DNA of 64,000 bases from Polydactylus sextarius (Eukaryota > Chordata > Actinopteri > Polynemidae): NCBI GenBank assembly GCA_016801845.1, contig CM028909.1:3330313-3394312 (forward strand), read 5' to 3'. The notes under the pieces are model-generated. The model was not told where the DNA came from and made no database searches. It saw only the letters and a program-made list of their open reading frames with translations. Positions 21,601 through 36,600 of this stretch are shown piece by piece; the stretch's first letter is position 1, and each line of letters opens with the position of its first letter. The translations under genes and the position numbers were made by a program.

Positions 21601-24600
21601 TCACATTTACCTTCAACATCACTGCTAAGGACCAAGAGAAACAGTATCCGGGCAGAGTTCACCACAGAGGAGGAAACTATTTTATATTGTTGTGGAGCAA
21701 CAAGAGGAAGTCGTCTACTGAGAAACACTTTGTCAGTGAGAAACACACAGAGGATGTTAGAAACACAGGGAGGACGTTGGTGTATCAATACACTTTTAAT
21801 TTATTCAGCAGAAGTATAAAAGTGAAAAAATCTCAACTCTGACTTGGTCCTGCAACTTCATTGCAACAAAATGCCTAAAACGCAGCAACTGTCATAGTAG
21901 TTGTTTAGAAAAATGGCTGCAAATTAGGCCTCAACAATCACAAAACAGTCACTGAAATCCAGGAGGGACTGACTTTAAATTTGTCGGATGAATCTTGCTC
22001 AACTTATTGTATGAATTTTCTTCTAGTCCATTAATTTCACCATGTTTATCTACCATTTCCTGGCACCTTCTTTCCCTACAGGTGCGGGATCATCCTCAGA
22101 GGGCGTCTAGGGTTTTGTTGGACATAGAGGCTGGTGCTCCGGTTATTCTCATCCCGGAGAGCTCACGGTCATCAAGGGTCATTGTAGCCAACCTCGGTCA
22201 GCTGAAGGTGCAGAACTGCTTCCTGCCCGCCGGGGCCCACGGAACCTTTTCTCTCCAAGACAAGGTAGAGAAACTCACGATGGCTCATGCCTTTTTCCCT
22301 TCTCTGGTGAGTCACACTTCATGTTCATTCATCCCCCTGTCATGCTGTGTGACTGGCCTTTCTCTACACTGTATTTGTTGATGCATTTCACCCAAGTTTA
22401 AAACAGAAATAACTCCTGCCATTTGGTTTGTTATAGCATGTCATTGTGGCTTTTTGAAAAAGGAATGAAATCTCTACACTAATGGTTTCTCATTGTTTTA
22501 ATGTGTGAATTACTTAATATCTTAATCTGATAATCTGATGGTTCACTGAATATTGTTAACTATGGTATCACATCATCAACTGATTGTCTTTTATTGTGTG
22601 TAGCCGGTCATTTACTTATAGAATGTGTTTTTATGATACAAAAGAAATAGTCCAACATTTTAGGTGTTAAAGTGATGGTCTGGAGTAATTTGAAACCAGG
22701 GTCAAACAGAGTCAAACTCCCCCTCAATTTTATGTTGGTTGAAGTAACATTGAGTTTGACTGTCTTTTGTTTTCACAACCAAATAGTTAACAATGAAAGT
22801 AAATGGGGCAGTCAGCCAAACGTATTTTTAACCACTAAAAAAAATCAAAATATCACTTCACTTCAGCAGCAGCATGAATAGGGTCCCTACACATAAACTG
22901 AAGTACTGATAACTTAGTAAGTGAACCCAGAGTTTATTAAAAACACTGTTTTACAAGACTTACCCAACGTCTGGTTTTCATAACAACTGGTGATTAAGGT
23001 TGTTCCACATCAGCAGATTCATCATTTTCCAGGTTGAGAAAAATAATGAATCTGCTGAACTGAAACACCACCAAAGTGAAGTGATATTTTGAGCTTTATT
23101 AGTGGTTAAAAAAATGACAATTTGGATACGTTTTGCTGGCTGCCCCATTTACTTTCATTGTTATATTTGGTTGTACTTTTTACAACTATTTGGTTGTGAA
23201 AACAAAAGACGGTCAAATTCAATATTACTTCAACCAACGTAAAATATCTCTTGAGGGGGAGTTTGGCTCGTATTCATGGTGAAGTGGACCCTGGGTTCAT
23301 GTTACTCTGGACCGTCACTTTAAGTTTTCCAGCAGTCTAGTCCAGCAACAGATGAGGCAGTACAGTTTAGGTCCATGGTCCCATCATTTAAATGTGGCTT
23401 AAATTATATAGATTAATGTGATATTAGCCATTTTATAAAACAAACAAACAAACAAACAAGCTTTTCAGTCTTGGGTGATTGCTTTTTTTGTCAGCGTCCC
23501 TCTGCTCAGTTCACTTGGATACTTATGTTCATGCTGTTATTTGATTTGGAAACGATTTATTTGTCTTTCATTTGAATCTTGTGTTGTTTTATGAAGAATT
23601 TTATTCTGCATGCCAATTCATACAAGGATCCGTCCCATTTCAAGGTACAATGATACGGTTTTTGCTTCGATGTGGAAAAGGGTTGTTACAGTATGTTACA
23701 GTTTGACCTTTGAACCAGATCTTACAGAAACAAAACTATCCCAACATGACACCAAATACAGATGAATGCACATGTCAAGGAGTCTTTGATATTCAGTTTC
23801 AAATGATTTTATCTCACATTGCTTTAATTGCAATGAAATATTGTCAACCCTGGTTTGCAGTTGATTATGTGGTGGACTGAGTTTTCTACTATAACATATT
23901 TTGCATGTTTTGTTAAAAGGAAAACACCAACTTTCCAAGCTCTTTGATCGTGTGTATTTTATACGAACAGTCCAACAAATCTGATGATGTTTCAGATACT
24001 AATGGTTTTGAATCTAACTTTGAATTGACTTAAGTTATATTGAAAACACTTCAACAGTTAGTTAACATGTGTATAGAAACCATTATATCTGTGAGTCTTA
24101 ACCAGTAAAATTAGCTAATTAATCATTTGGACCTAATTTCTGTTCACACTAATCAGAGAACTTATAGTTAAAAGTTGGTGTTACTTTGACCTGATTTGTA
24201 ATTCAAGTGTTGGTTGCATTTTATTCTGCTGTTATTGTGAATCTGAGTTTCTCAGTGTTTGATCATCATCATTTAATCAAAATGAAACGTGAAAGTTCCA
24301 GTTCCTTTTGGTAACAAGTGGCTGTTTTGCCACATTGTTTTTCCTCTTCTAGGTGATAATGACTCAATGAGTTTTCTTTTTTTTTAGAGGGAAACTCAGT
24401 GAATTATCACCTTTTTATTTTAAGTTTTCTGAATTGTCCTACACACTCATTGAATGAATGTGAAAAAAGAAAAATCAATACTCTGTTATTATTATTTAGA
24501 AGATAAAATGATATTTATTGAAATAATACCATGTCTATTTTATAATATAATCACTGTTTTTTTTTCTTCCTATAAATCATTAATTTTGCTAAAGAAACTT

Positions 24601-27600
24601 GCAACTTATTTTTTTTCTCTCTCTTTTATTTGAAAACAGGAGCGTGTCCGGAGTTCAGCAGGAAGGAGCAGTGAACAGGACAAACCAACAACGATCCCCA
24701 CGACCTCTTCCTCCTCCACAGGTTTCACACTTGGAAAACCTCAGGTCCCAAACACAGAAACATCTTCTCTGGACTTCGGTCAACAGAGTTTAGGTTAGTG
24801 TTGCTGCAAAGCTCGTGGTTATGCACATAACACTGCAGCCCTCATAAGCATTTATGCTATTTGTACACTTCATAAGAATTACTGTTTACCTGCCCCCTTA
24901 CTGTGTTTCTACCCTCCAGAGGACCATTTGTGCCTGTTGGACTGCATTGCATTGGACCTACAAGAGATGGATATCTTTGCTGCGGAGCGTCTTCCCTGGG
25001 ACGGTGGTGGTAAACCACCAGAAACCTCAGACCTGATCTTCCCGTCCTACTCTGTCCGTCGCACTGGAGGAAACCTGCTGAAAGACTGCTGCCGCCTCAA
25101 ACTTAAAGTGGAACGCAACCTGGACAAGTAATGCCGTGCTTTTTATTATTTTATTGGTGTAATAAATACAAAAAAAAAACAATATTATTTTACTATTAAA
25201 GAAACGGAAGGACAGTGGATCAGTTTCCACATGTTCAGCTTTTACTTGTTATTATTGGTTTTTGTGGATGAGACAAATTTTAGTAAGTAAAGAAATCTGT
25301 TTTGTTTTGTAGCTCACACCTGTTATCTACCTGTTCAGACTGTATTAAATCAATAAAGATTTAATACTCGATTCTGAATGTGTTATTGACAGTTACCCAA
25401 AGAACAAATCTAGAGCAGGGCCAGTTGATCTTAATGGAAAACACTGATGTTTTATTATTTCTTCAACAAACAAAACATGAGTTTCCATGTCCACTGCTGA
25501 GCACTGCATGAACTACTGGGCTACAATATAACCCTTAAAAAAACACTACAAACATATAATTCTTATCCATCTGACCACCAGAAAATACTAGCATGAGTTT
25601 ATTTACTCACATTTTTACTCTGCTGTGGTCAAAAGTAGGTGTATAAACCTGTCTTAGAATAGGAACTCACAATGATTTTTTTTTTTTTTTTTTGTCAGGG
25701 AGCTGTGCCATGCAGTACCAGACATGTCTATCCACGGCAGCCTGTCATCAGTTCACTGCTGTCTGGACCTGGAGCACTACCAGCTGATCAGAGGTCTGCT
25801 GGAGAACAACCTGGGAGAACCTGTCGAAGAATTCCTGCGACCCTACAACCTGCAGGACCCCAGCTCTTATGTTAGTGCACCGGCAAGCTCACACACACTC
25901 TACTGCAGCTCATGCAACATATTATTGTATTTGTATCAAATACAATTTCTTCCACTTAACTTTTCCATTTGGGATAGTTAAGGACATATAATACCTTATA
26001 AACATGGTTCAGGCTTCATTGTAATATAGATACTATCTCTAATAACTTGTGGACAGGTTTATTATATAAATGTACAATATGACTTGAATACTCTCTGAGA
26101 TTAAGTCGCATGTGTGCAAGAAAAAAAAAAGGTGTTGCATTTCTTCACTTTGCAGAGATATGTCATCCTCATCAAACCATATGTACACTACACCTGCAGT
26201 TTATTATTAGGTATTGTTTACTAATGAGGTAATACTCATAGATTTATCCTTGGATCACAGTATTGTCATGAGCATTCAGCCACTGACAGGAACTAGGCTT
26301 ATTCAGAAGAATTAAACAAACTATTTTGGATGAGACAATAGTTTTTGTCGTCAATAGTTTGTCTTATTGTGTCTGAAAAAAATCTCATGTGAATTGCTCC
26401 TGGACACACTCAGTATTATTCTAACGTCTGTCTAACGCTTTGTAATTCATAGAGTAAACTTGTGACTTAAATCTCAAGATTATTTAAGTTATTTGCTTTT
26501 CAACTGCTGTTATCAATTACATTTAACAAAAGGCTCTTTGTCATTTTGTTTACTTACTGTTTAATATAATTGTCATTTTACTGATCGATTCTGTACCTTT
26601 CTTCAGACGGTGTTAAGTGGAGAAGTATTTACCACCCTGTCGTTCCTGGTGGACATGATGGACGTCAGTTTGGAGCTCTTAGACAGCCCCAAACCAACGC
26701 ATCGTAGACTCTCATTAGCAAGGTGAGTGTCTTCTCTCTATTTACAGCAATGTTATGAAGGCACTTACAGATAATGCTATGCTAACATAGTTGTTGATTT
26801 CTCTTAACTTAATGAACCTATTAGATACACAGAACCCTATAAAAACAACAAACTAATTAATGTGATCATAAAACCAGTTCAAAGAGACACAGTGTAGATA
26901 AACCACTTTAGACCAACAGGAAGAAACATTTTTAGCTAAAATAAAAACCTTACAGAGCAGCTTCACCAGATTCTACCCAAACTAGACAACAAATGTTATT
27001 TTTATTGTGTTAAATGCTGACAGAGTATCAGTATTGCTGGTTTGTAGCATCACATACAGCAGAATGATCTTATGAATTTACTATGTGTATATGCTGTTTT
27101 AATAATATCAACCAATCAATAATCAAACTTTTCAAGAAAACTTTTTTCGTATTTGTTGTAAAGAACACAGCTCTCTATTTAATCTAAAACCTTTTATAGA
27201 CTTTAAGATGAAATCACTATGTTGATTCACAGTAGAAAGTTGCTGTTTTAATATTATGTTTGAATATTTCCTCCACAGGTTTGACTTCATGAAATCCAAG
27301 CTGCTCTTTGAGAGTTTCTCCAATGGATCAAAGTCTGTCAACTTGGTGTCTCACTCCCTGCTGGCGTACGACACTCGGTACAACGGGCTGAATAAAACCA
27401 GACCTGGCAGACCTGATGGAGCAAAGCTCAATGTCTTTGACTGCATTCTTCAACCCTCCAAAACGGGCACCAACAGGGCGTCGCTACAGTTGGAATTACA
27501 CTACAGGTATGACTGGAGAATTGTCAAGCTCATGCGACATTTCTATGTGGTTTAGATGTGAAGATTTTCTGCAGCGTTTGATAGTAACGAGTTGGTGTTT

Positions 27601-30600
27601 CACTTCCCACAGGTCCACACGTGACTCCTCCTGCTTCACGGTGGTTCTCAACAACCTGAGGGTCTTTCTCATCTTTGACTGGCTCCAGCTGGTACGAGAC
27701 TTCTTACAGATGCCCGCGGAGAAGGCTTCAGGTGGAGCTGAGGGTCGACAGAGATGGCCCAGTAACACCAGCACCGACTCTGCCACTGCCACCACCAGCA
27801 CCACTGGGGCTGTCATGCCAAAGACGGTCAAGACCGGTGTGGTCACCAAGAGATCCACAGTACCAGTGACCCAGGACCGATGTCTGGAGGTCAAAATCAA
27901 CATCACAGGTCAGAAGAGGTTGATTTGTCACTAAGAGGTTCAGTTCATTACAGAACAATAAATAATGTATATTGAGGCAACAAACAAATACATAAACTCT
28001 CAAACGTTCTCAGACGAACTTTAAATGAAGTTTCCTTTGTGTTTTACATCATTTCATTTCATCCTCAGGCACAGAGTTTGTGGTCGTTGAAGACTCGTCG
28101 TGTCTGGACACCAACGCCATCATTCTGAAAGGCACCACAGTCCTCACCTACAAACCTCGTCTGCTGGACAGACCTTTCTCTGGCAGCCTCGCAGGAATAG
28201 AGGTGACATAGCATCAGTTCATGATCAGACATCACTACTGAGATGCTATTAGTGATGGTATTGACGATGTTTCCACAATTTCAGGCCTTTTTTGAGATTG
28301 TTCTAATCTAATTTGTCTGATTTTACAGCAACTTTTTTTTTTTAATTGCCAATTTTTTTTTTTTCTGATTGTTTTGTTTTATTCATTTTGTTTTATCTCT
28401 TCATCTCCAGGTATTCTCATGTCGGCTTGGCAGTGAGCAGGAGACGGCTTTGTCCATCATCGATCCAGTCAATGTTCAGGTGGAGCTGTGTGGGAGTCCC
28501 ACATATCAAAGCAGTTCAGGTCTCCTGGATGCTTTCAATGTGGAAGACATCCCACCGCTGCTGGAGGTAAGAAATGGACTCAACACTACAACTTCACAGC
28601 ATGAGGTTTATTTGAGCAGCTACAGGTTTAATAAAACTGGTCAGTGTTTAGTAGAAGCACCTTTGGCTGCAGTTACAGGTCTGAATGTGTGTATAGGACT
28701 CAGTAACACTTGTAATGTTATGTAAAATGACCAAATTATAACACACATGTTGTGATTAAATTAAAAAAAAAAAAAAACAATAAAAGGTTATAACATCTAA
28801 AGTGGTGTAGACGTCTATAAGTTCTGTTGGTACCTTTCTTGTGGCTCAAACAACAGTTTTTACTTCTTAAAATCAGCTGCATAAAGTTGTTGAACTTGAA
28901 AGAGAAACATATTCTCATACGTGAGAAAAAAAACATCATGTAACCATCACATGATGACTAGTGCTCCCCCTCGTACATGTTACATGAAGTAACTTTTAGT
29001 AAATATTTGATTCTGTGGCAGATCCAGTTTCCTGCTCTGGACATCCGTCTTTCCTACAACGACATTCAGCTCTTCTTGGCCATTGCCAAGTCTATTCCTA
29101 CTGCCAACGCTCCACCAGCCTCTGACACTTCCACCACCACAACCACTGAGCCTCCTGCTACAACCAAAGACATCTTCAGGCAAAAGACTGAGGCCCTCAT
29201 AGGTATTTTTTACAGAAAAGTAGTTTTAAATGTAATTTTATAATGCTGTTAGTTTCTTAGTTGTACTCTACAAAAAGTATTTAAGTTCAGTCTTTCTTTG
29301 CATTGTTAAACATCAACAACTGGACAATATTAACCTGAACCCACCTCTTTCACAGAGGGTCAGTTGTCTCATTTACAAGACCTCGGCTTCAGGAAAGAAG
29401 ATTGTAAAAGAGCTCTGATCCACTGTAAAGGTGAGTGATTCCTCAAACTCAGTCTCCACACCTAGTAAAAAAATAGAGTTCGTAAACTATTGATGATAAT
29501 TTAATGAAAACATATGTAAAGAAAGGATACTGTGTCTCTCAGGACATTTGGACCAGGCAGCCACGTGGCTGTTGGAGAATGCTGAAAATGTCGGAGGTCA
29601 TTCCAGAGCCAGATGCAACTCTGGCTCCAGCAGCATCGCAGCTCCTCTGTCTGGGGTGGAGGTGAAGGCTGAGAGCGTCTGCATCTGTTTCATTGATGAT
29701 TGTCTGGACTGTGACATACCACTGGCTGAGTTCACCTTCTCTAGTAAGCTCTCTATTATGTATGAAAACCTATGGTTCAGTTAAGATTTAGATTAAGTTT
29801 GAATCTGCTTTACCCATTTAATACAAATGTCAAAAATCTTGTTTCTCAGCAGCCTGATCATGACCTTTACTCTGTTTTGTTATTGCAGGACTTTATGTGC
29901 TGCAGCGTATTGGTTCCACCCAGGAAGGAAACACAAGCTTCACATTGTCTGGAGATTATTACAACAGGGAGTTGTCAGGTAACAAGATTCACTTGCAGCT
30001 TTGGACCATTTGATGTGCTGATGATATGTTGTACACAGTGTTTGTATAAAGTATATGAAAGTCCTACTAGAGTAGAAGTACAGATACATGATATACTCGA
30101 CTTGACATTTTGTTGAAGTTTCTCCATCATCCACCTTTAAGATGGAGCCTCCATCAACCCTCAAACATGGTGTTGATGGTCTAAACAGTCACAGGTTGAC
30201 TTAGAGTGAACCGGAGCTGTAGAAATTTCATATCGTGCATCACCTGATAATGCTTCAATCCAACAATCATTTGAGTTTATAAATCTTGGAGTTGGAAGAT
30301 ATGCACACAAATAACAAGAAGGTCAAAGTACTTACTCATATATTACAAAATACACAGTATAAATATAAGTCAACTCAGTATTTGTACAAGCTTTTATATG
30401 TATTTCTGTTTTTTTAATTAAGTTACGTTTCTGTGTGTTTGTGTGTGGTTCCAGGCTGGGAGCCGTTCATCGAGCCCTGGCCCTGCTTCCTGTCCTGGCA
30501 GCAGCAGGCCGCCGGTCGTCTCCACCCTCCACGTCTCAAGATGGCGGTTAGAGCGAAACAGAGACTGGACATCAACATCACGTCTGTCCTGCTCGGTGAG

Positions 30601-33600
30601 TAAATGATCCAACTTTGCAGAAAAAATGCAAACAATATGATCAGTGTTTTCAGTCAGATCGTTGGTACAACTCGTTTCTAGTGACAGTGTTTAAACTTCT
30701 CCATCAAGCTATAACTGTTACTCATGACTCCATCTGGTTCTTCCAGAGCAATACAACACCACTAAAAGCTCCTGGATCGCTGACTACTGTAACGAGGAGG
30801 AACAGAGCCCACAGTCTTCACCCCCGATGCCTTGGATGGGCTCCTCAGTTGACCCGCCCAGCTTCGGACAACGTAAGTGTCAGCTACACACAGTTCCCTG
30901 CCTACATCACATCCCAGTACCAAGTTATCCAGAAAACCAGGTCGTAGCAACAGAATCACTTTTTCTTCTTAGTCATAGAGATCGACAGTTTCGGAAAAAG
31001 AAGCTACACTGTACTAGGTTTCATTCAGTAGATTCATTTGCCAGCAAACCTGACGCAGACCTCCTCATTGACAGGAAAGTAAATGACTCAACCCTTTTTT
31101 TAATGTTGTTAAATATTTGCATCTTCAGTGTCGACCAGCAGGTTTGAAGCTGAGCCACAGACTGGAAGAGAAGCTAGAGAGTATGAACATATTGATAGAT
31201 TTTATATTTTCATTTGATGAATTGATATTAAAGGTGAACTTGTCACATTTCAGCCTATAATCTACTGTTAGAGTCTTTGAGTTAATGTCAGTTGTTAAAA
31301 AATGAAACAAACTGTTGCTACGTTAGTGTAGATGTGGTGGTAGCAGTGAGTCTGACCAGGCAGCTGATAAACTAAGTGATCAAAGCAGGTTTCTAACGTC
31401 AAAGTAAACAGTGTTGTTGTGTCACTAAAGAGGCTGAACATGTCTTTCTAAGCTCCGTGTAACAACAACCAGGAGCCTCACCAACACAACACTATGTCTG
31501 TTTAACTCAGTAGTGATTAAGAAACAGTAGGAAACAAGTGTTTTATCAGGCTGTCACATACCTCTGTCCAAAACATTTCTTGACTTCACAATAAAATGTT
31601 GGTGATGTTGGTGTTGGTGGCTGTGTTAGTTTATCAGCTGCCTGGTCAGACTCACTGCTACCACCACATCTCCACTAACGTAGCAACAGTTTGTTTCATT
31701 TTTTTAACAACTGACATTAACTCAAAGGCTCTAACAGCAGGATACAGGTTCAAATGTACTGGAGTGAAGTACATGAAATATCACCAGTTGTCTATAAAGA
31801 GGTTGATGTAAGATCAATAAACATTTAGTTACTTTGACTATGTGTTCATCCTGTTAGTAGATGAATCGCTCTCTTCTGAAGATTTGTTGCTCCCACAAGA
31901 GGTTACTCTCCAGCTTTTGAGATGTTGCTTATTTTTATTATTATTAGCTAAAATACTTCAATGACAAAACCTGCAACTCATCAACCAAGTTCTTCTTGTG
32001 AATTGATGTATTGGTTGCAATGCTCAACAGTATTGGACACAGTATTGGAGGATGATGAACTTCTAACCTTGTTTGTTACCTCTGCATGTGTCTCTGTTGT
32101 AACTGTTTCTCTCTGCTGTCAGGTGCTCCTTTTGCTCATCTTAGAACTAGGAGCACAGCCAGCTTGACCTGCCTCGAGCAGCAGATTCACTCCAGAGGTA
32201 CAGTTCAGAGTTTAGTCGCCCAGTCAGTTTCCATTTACCAGTTCCCTCAGTATCGAAGTTCTCATTCAGTAAAAAACCATCCCTCCCCCCGCCACAATGA
32301 TCACTATGCAGCCAGGGTTTAGACGTATAAATTCTCATCAGTTTTCACATCATCAGTTATTTCTATCATAAAGAACCAACTTCAAATAAAAAAACAAGAA
32401 GGAACCCAGCAACAGGTGGTCCGCTGCCCATATAGTTTGGGATTATATGTGCACATATGAGGTTGATTGATTTGTATTGAAAAAATTGCATTTTACCACA
32501 GCTCTTCAATCTGTCAGTAAACCTAGTTAAACTGAAAGTTAACATGTTAAAAAATAGATCGGGAAGAAATTTGGGTTTTTCATTGATGTTGGGTGTCGAC
32601 ACCCAAAAAACTGTTAAACAGAGATAAACAAAACGATGTATCAAATTGAAGTTAAATCCAATGAATGAATGACTAAACAAAGTATATCAACACCTCAGTT
32701 TACTTGGTCAGTGAACTGAGAGTTTATTAAAAAGACTGTTTTACAAGACTTACCCAACATCTTGTTTTCATAACATCTAGTGATGAAGGTTGTTCCAGAT
32801 CAGCAGATTCATCATTTTGCTCGTTCTTTACAGACACATCGGCCTGTTGTGCTGGAAAATGACGAATCTGCTGAACTGGATCTCCCTTCATTTAATATGT
32901 AGGGACCCTATTCATGCTACTGCTGAAGTGAAGTGATGTTTTAAGCTTTAGTGGTTTATTTTATTAGTGGTTAAAAAATGACAGTTTAGATACGTTTGGC
33001 TGACTGCCCCATTTACTCTCATTGTTAACTATTTGGTTGTGAAAACAAAAGACAGTCAAACTCGATATTACTTCAACCAACGTAAAATATCTGTTGAGGG
33101 GGAGTTTGACTCGTATTCATGGTGAAATAGACTCTGGGTCCAATTACTAAGGACCATCACTTTAACTTAAATAGCAGTAGCACAATAAGAGACAGCTGTA
33201 ACAGCTGAGTAATGACATGAAGTCAAACTAATTTTATATTCTCATATTTAAATGTTGTAAACAATACAGGTACAAATTCAAATTTAAACAAGATATATAA
33301 AGATAACTTGTTTTTTCAGATATATAGTTACTTTATATATAATCAGGTACATAAAATATATTCACTTACTCATCTACATGACTCAGTAGTTGCATTTTAT
33401 CACTTACATTTCTCTCAGTAAGTGTTTTTAAAGCTGGATCATTGTGTCATATTAACTGTAGTTTACTGGAACAAACAAGTTCAGTCGTCTCCTTTAGCTG
33501 GAGACGCTGCAGGAATGAGAAGATGCTGGATGTGCTACAGCAGCATGAGGCTTATTGGGCTTTCGGCTGCTGTTAAATCTGCTACACAACTGCATTAAAA

Positions 33601-36600
33601 GACCCACTGTACATGCAGTAGTGTTGCAGGTTTGAGACTTCAGTCAAGATTTCGTTTTAATTGTAGCATCTCGTTTTCCTCCTTGTTTTTTCTGTGCTTT
33701 GTGTTTTTTGCCGGGACAGCATGACTCATTTCTGTCTCCACTGCATGGCCAGTTGTTGTGGATCCTTTGTGAAAATGTTGAAAGAGTTGAAGCAACATTT
33801 TTCATTTGTCATATGATATGTAAACACCAAAGCCAACCACAGAAAATACTGGACACAGACATCTTATAAAAGTATATAGTGACAGTACAATGTGACGGTA
33901 GAAAGCAGCATTTGATCTGTAAATTCTGTTTTATGCCACAGATTGATCTGTATGAACTACACCCCCACTGAGCACTTTATTAGGGACACTTACACACCAG
34001 GTTATTGTTGTAATCAGCCAATCTTGTGGTATCAAAACAATCTGAATCAACAGAGTCAACCTGTCTTCTGTCAGGAGTCCAGACTAGTTGTGATGGTTTA
34101 GAGGATGATTTAGGTCTTAAGACCAATCGGTGCTGGTCTGTACTGTTGCTGACTATGTTTATTCTTTTGTGGCCACATTTCCAGCATCTTGTCTGAACAG
34201 AGCTGAGGCTGTTTTGTGAGTAAAGAGAGAAATAGAATAGAATATCGTTAGTTTTGTCCCAAAGGGGAAATGCATCTATTTGACAGCAGCGTCAAGTTAA
34301 AACAAATAAACAGAAAAAGAAAAGTGCAGTGTTTATGTTGCTGTCGTAGTGTTGTAGAGGACCTGCGGTAGCGTTAATTCCTTCATCATGAGTGTAGCGG
34401 TCTGCTGCTGACAGAGCTGCTCAGGGCAGCTACAATCTCATGTAGAAGCTGAGAGGTGTTGACCATGATGGACGTCAGCTTAGCGAATGTCCTCCTCTCA
34501 CCCATCGCCTCGAAGATGTTCAGAGAACAGTGTCAGAAGAGTCCTGCCCACGCTGAAGCACCTCAGTCTCCTCAGCAGGTGGAGGCGGATTTGGTCCTTC
34601 TTATATAATCCGTCAGGGTTTGTAGTCCAGTCTGTTGTTCAGGTGAACACTCAGGTATCTGTAGTCCTCCACCATGTCCATGTCCAAACCCTGGATGATC
34701 ACTGGTGAAGTGTGTGGTCACCACTGCTTCATCTTCCCAGTGTTGATGCGGATGTTGTTAAGTTTATCACTAATAAAGTGCTTGGTGAGGGTATGCTCGT
34801 GTGTAAAACATGAAATGTGACGACAAAATAAGATAATATGAGTTTTCAATTTTTAGGCTAAATAAGTTGCCTTTTTAAAACCAAAATTCAAGCAGCAGAG
34901 TAGATTTATTTATTACGGTTCAGGCCCCAGAAACACTGGATCATGCACCTGAAAGCTTCTTTTCATATCCAAGTTCAAGTTCATGATGCATATTTTCTGT
35001 TCAGTTTCCTGTTTTTTTATTGTCTTGTTTTATTGAGATAAATAACCTCTGATGACGTCATCAGAGGTTATATCAGAGCCTGGAAGACACCGAACCGCTG
35101 TTTATGTCGATCTTTTTGTATAAATCTGATGTGTCCCCTTAAAAACATTCAATTTCAATGTAAATGTGCTTTTATTTGCTGCTTTTTATTTCTCACAACC
35201 CGAAGATGAAGGACGTGCATGACTGTGAGGATGTAAAGCTGTAAACATACTGATGTTAGCTTGAAATAATGTAAAAATCTTAGCACACATGTGCTCTCTC
35301 TCTCTTCCTCATGCAGTTTTCATTTCTGTTCCCAGCAGATGTCAAACTGTCCAAGCGGAGGCAGCCGTTTGTGCCATATGCTCTGAGAAATCACACAGGA
35401 TGCACCATGTGGTTTGCCACTCTCACTACAACCCCCACAAGGTACGTGTGCTACAAACTGGAGTCTTATCAATTTCTAACAGATTGAAGGTGAAATGGGC
35501 TTCGACTCGTCGATTGTCTGATTGAACAATGAACAATGTCATTCTGATATTATTGGACAAAGTTGCATGTGGTTTTATATAAGTTTTATATTACAAGTAA
35601 AGAAAACTCAAGTGGCATCAAAACCACTTGTGTATCAAGAATAGATTTGCTAGATCAGTTTACATGTTAATTTATTACTACACATGATGATGACGGATTT
35701 CTAACATTCTCTGTGTGTTTCTCACCGACAAAGTTTATTTAGTTAAGTTTATTAATACTTGGCAGACGCCTTTATCCAAGTCGACGTACAAACAGTTTCT
35801 CTTGGTTCTTAGCAGTGATGCTGAAGGTAAATGTGAGACTTTTTATCTCACACGGTTCCTGCGTCTTCTAAAAGAAACAAGGAAGTGATTCACTGATGTA
35901 TGATCAATGTTTGACTGGAAACCTCGGTCAAAAAATTGACAAGTTTGCTGTCAGTTTGTCCAGAACAAGATATTTCAATAGCTACTCTCCAGATTGACTG
36001 AACCATTTACTGTCAGCAGCATATTCATGCTGCCAACTTTCTCATGTCCTGTGACAGTAATGATCCTCAAAACCCTCTACTATTGTCCATCTCCTCAGTT
36101 AAATCAAGTTCTCAGTATTGATGCATGAACATTTAGATGGAGTTCATGTCTTCAGTTAACGCTACTTACATGTTTCCCACAGGGTGGCGCTGTCACACAG
36201 CAGTAGTGCCGACTCTATCTCAGACGTCCACGGTCCAGGAACTGATGACACTCACAACATCAGCCAGTGGAGAGAAGTTCTGCCTGGAGAGGAGATTCCC
36301 TTTGAGTTTGAAGCCAGAGAAAAACTCCGCCACAGGTTTGGATTCATATCATGAGCAACAGCGGATTTAATCCAATGAAATCTTGACTTGTTAAATCATT
36401 ATTGTTCCTGGTTTAACAGTTTTTAACTCAGTGACTAAATTTGTATATTGACAAGTTTGCTATTTAAACTTTTCTACATGATAATTTGCATTAGGAATTT
36501 AATAGTATATGATTTTTCATGTGTAATTTTTATTTGTGTTTCACAGTTTTGCTCCGTAGAATAGTCACAACGTAACACTGACCTCTTGTCTGTCTTGTCT

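Larger units (their letters stand above)
20655..28566 (+). other. vps13d: vps13d exons 21-32, residues about 1895-2576
   Basis: Exons: 20655-20745, 20901-21027, 21115-21295, 22082-22264, 24640-24793, 24920-25127, 25699-25870, 26607-26722, 27279-27506, 27613-27908, 28069-28202, 28411-28566. Highlights are 'MASVQYVHTQRFQAEVVAFI', 'RVLLDIEAGAPVILIPESS', 'LDLQEMDIFAAERLPW', 'ENNLGEPVEEFLRPYNLQDP', 'SCFTVVLNNLRVFLIFDWLQ' and 'NAIILKGTTVLTYKPRLLD'. Exon 25 (24640-24793) is a Ser/Thr-rich linker with little similarity to mammals. It follows the longest intron of this part (22265-24639), which contains a foldback element. Confidence 0.92.

Noticed and set aside
27496..27906. 136-codon minus-strand frame
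   Set aside because: It is the antisense shadow of vps13d exons 29-30, whose plus-strand protein is strongly conserved.
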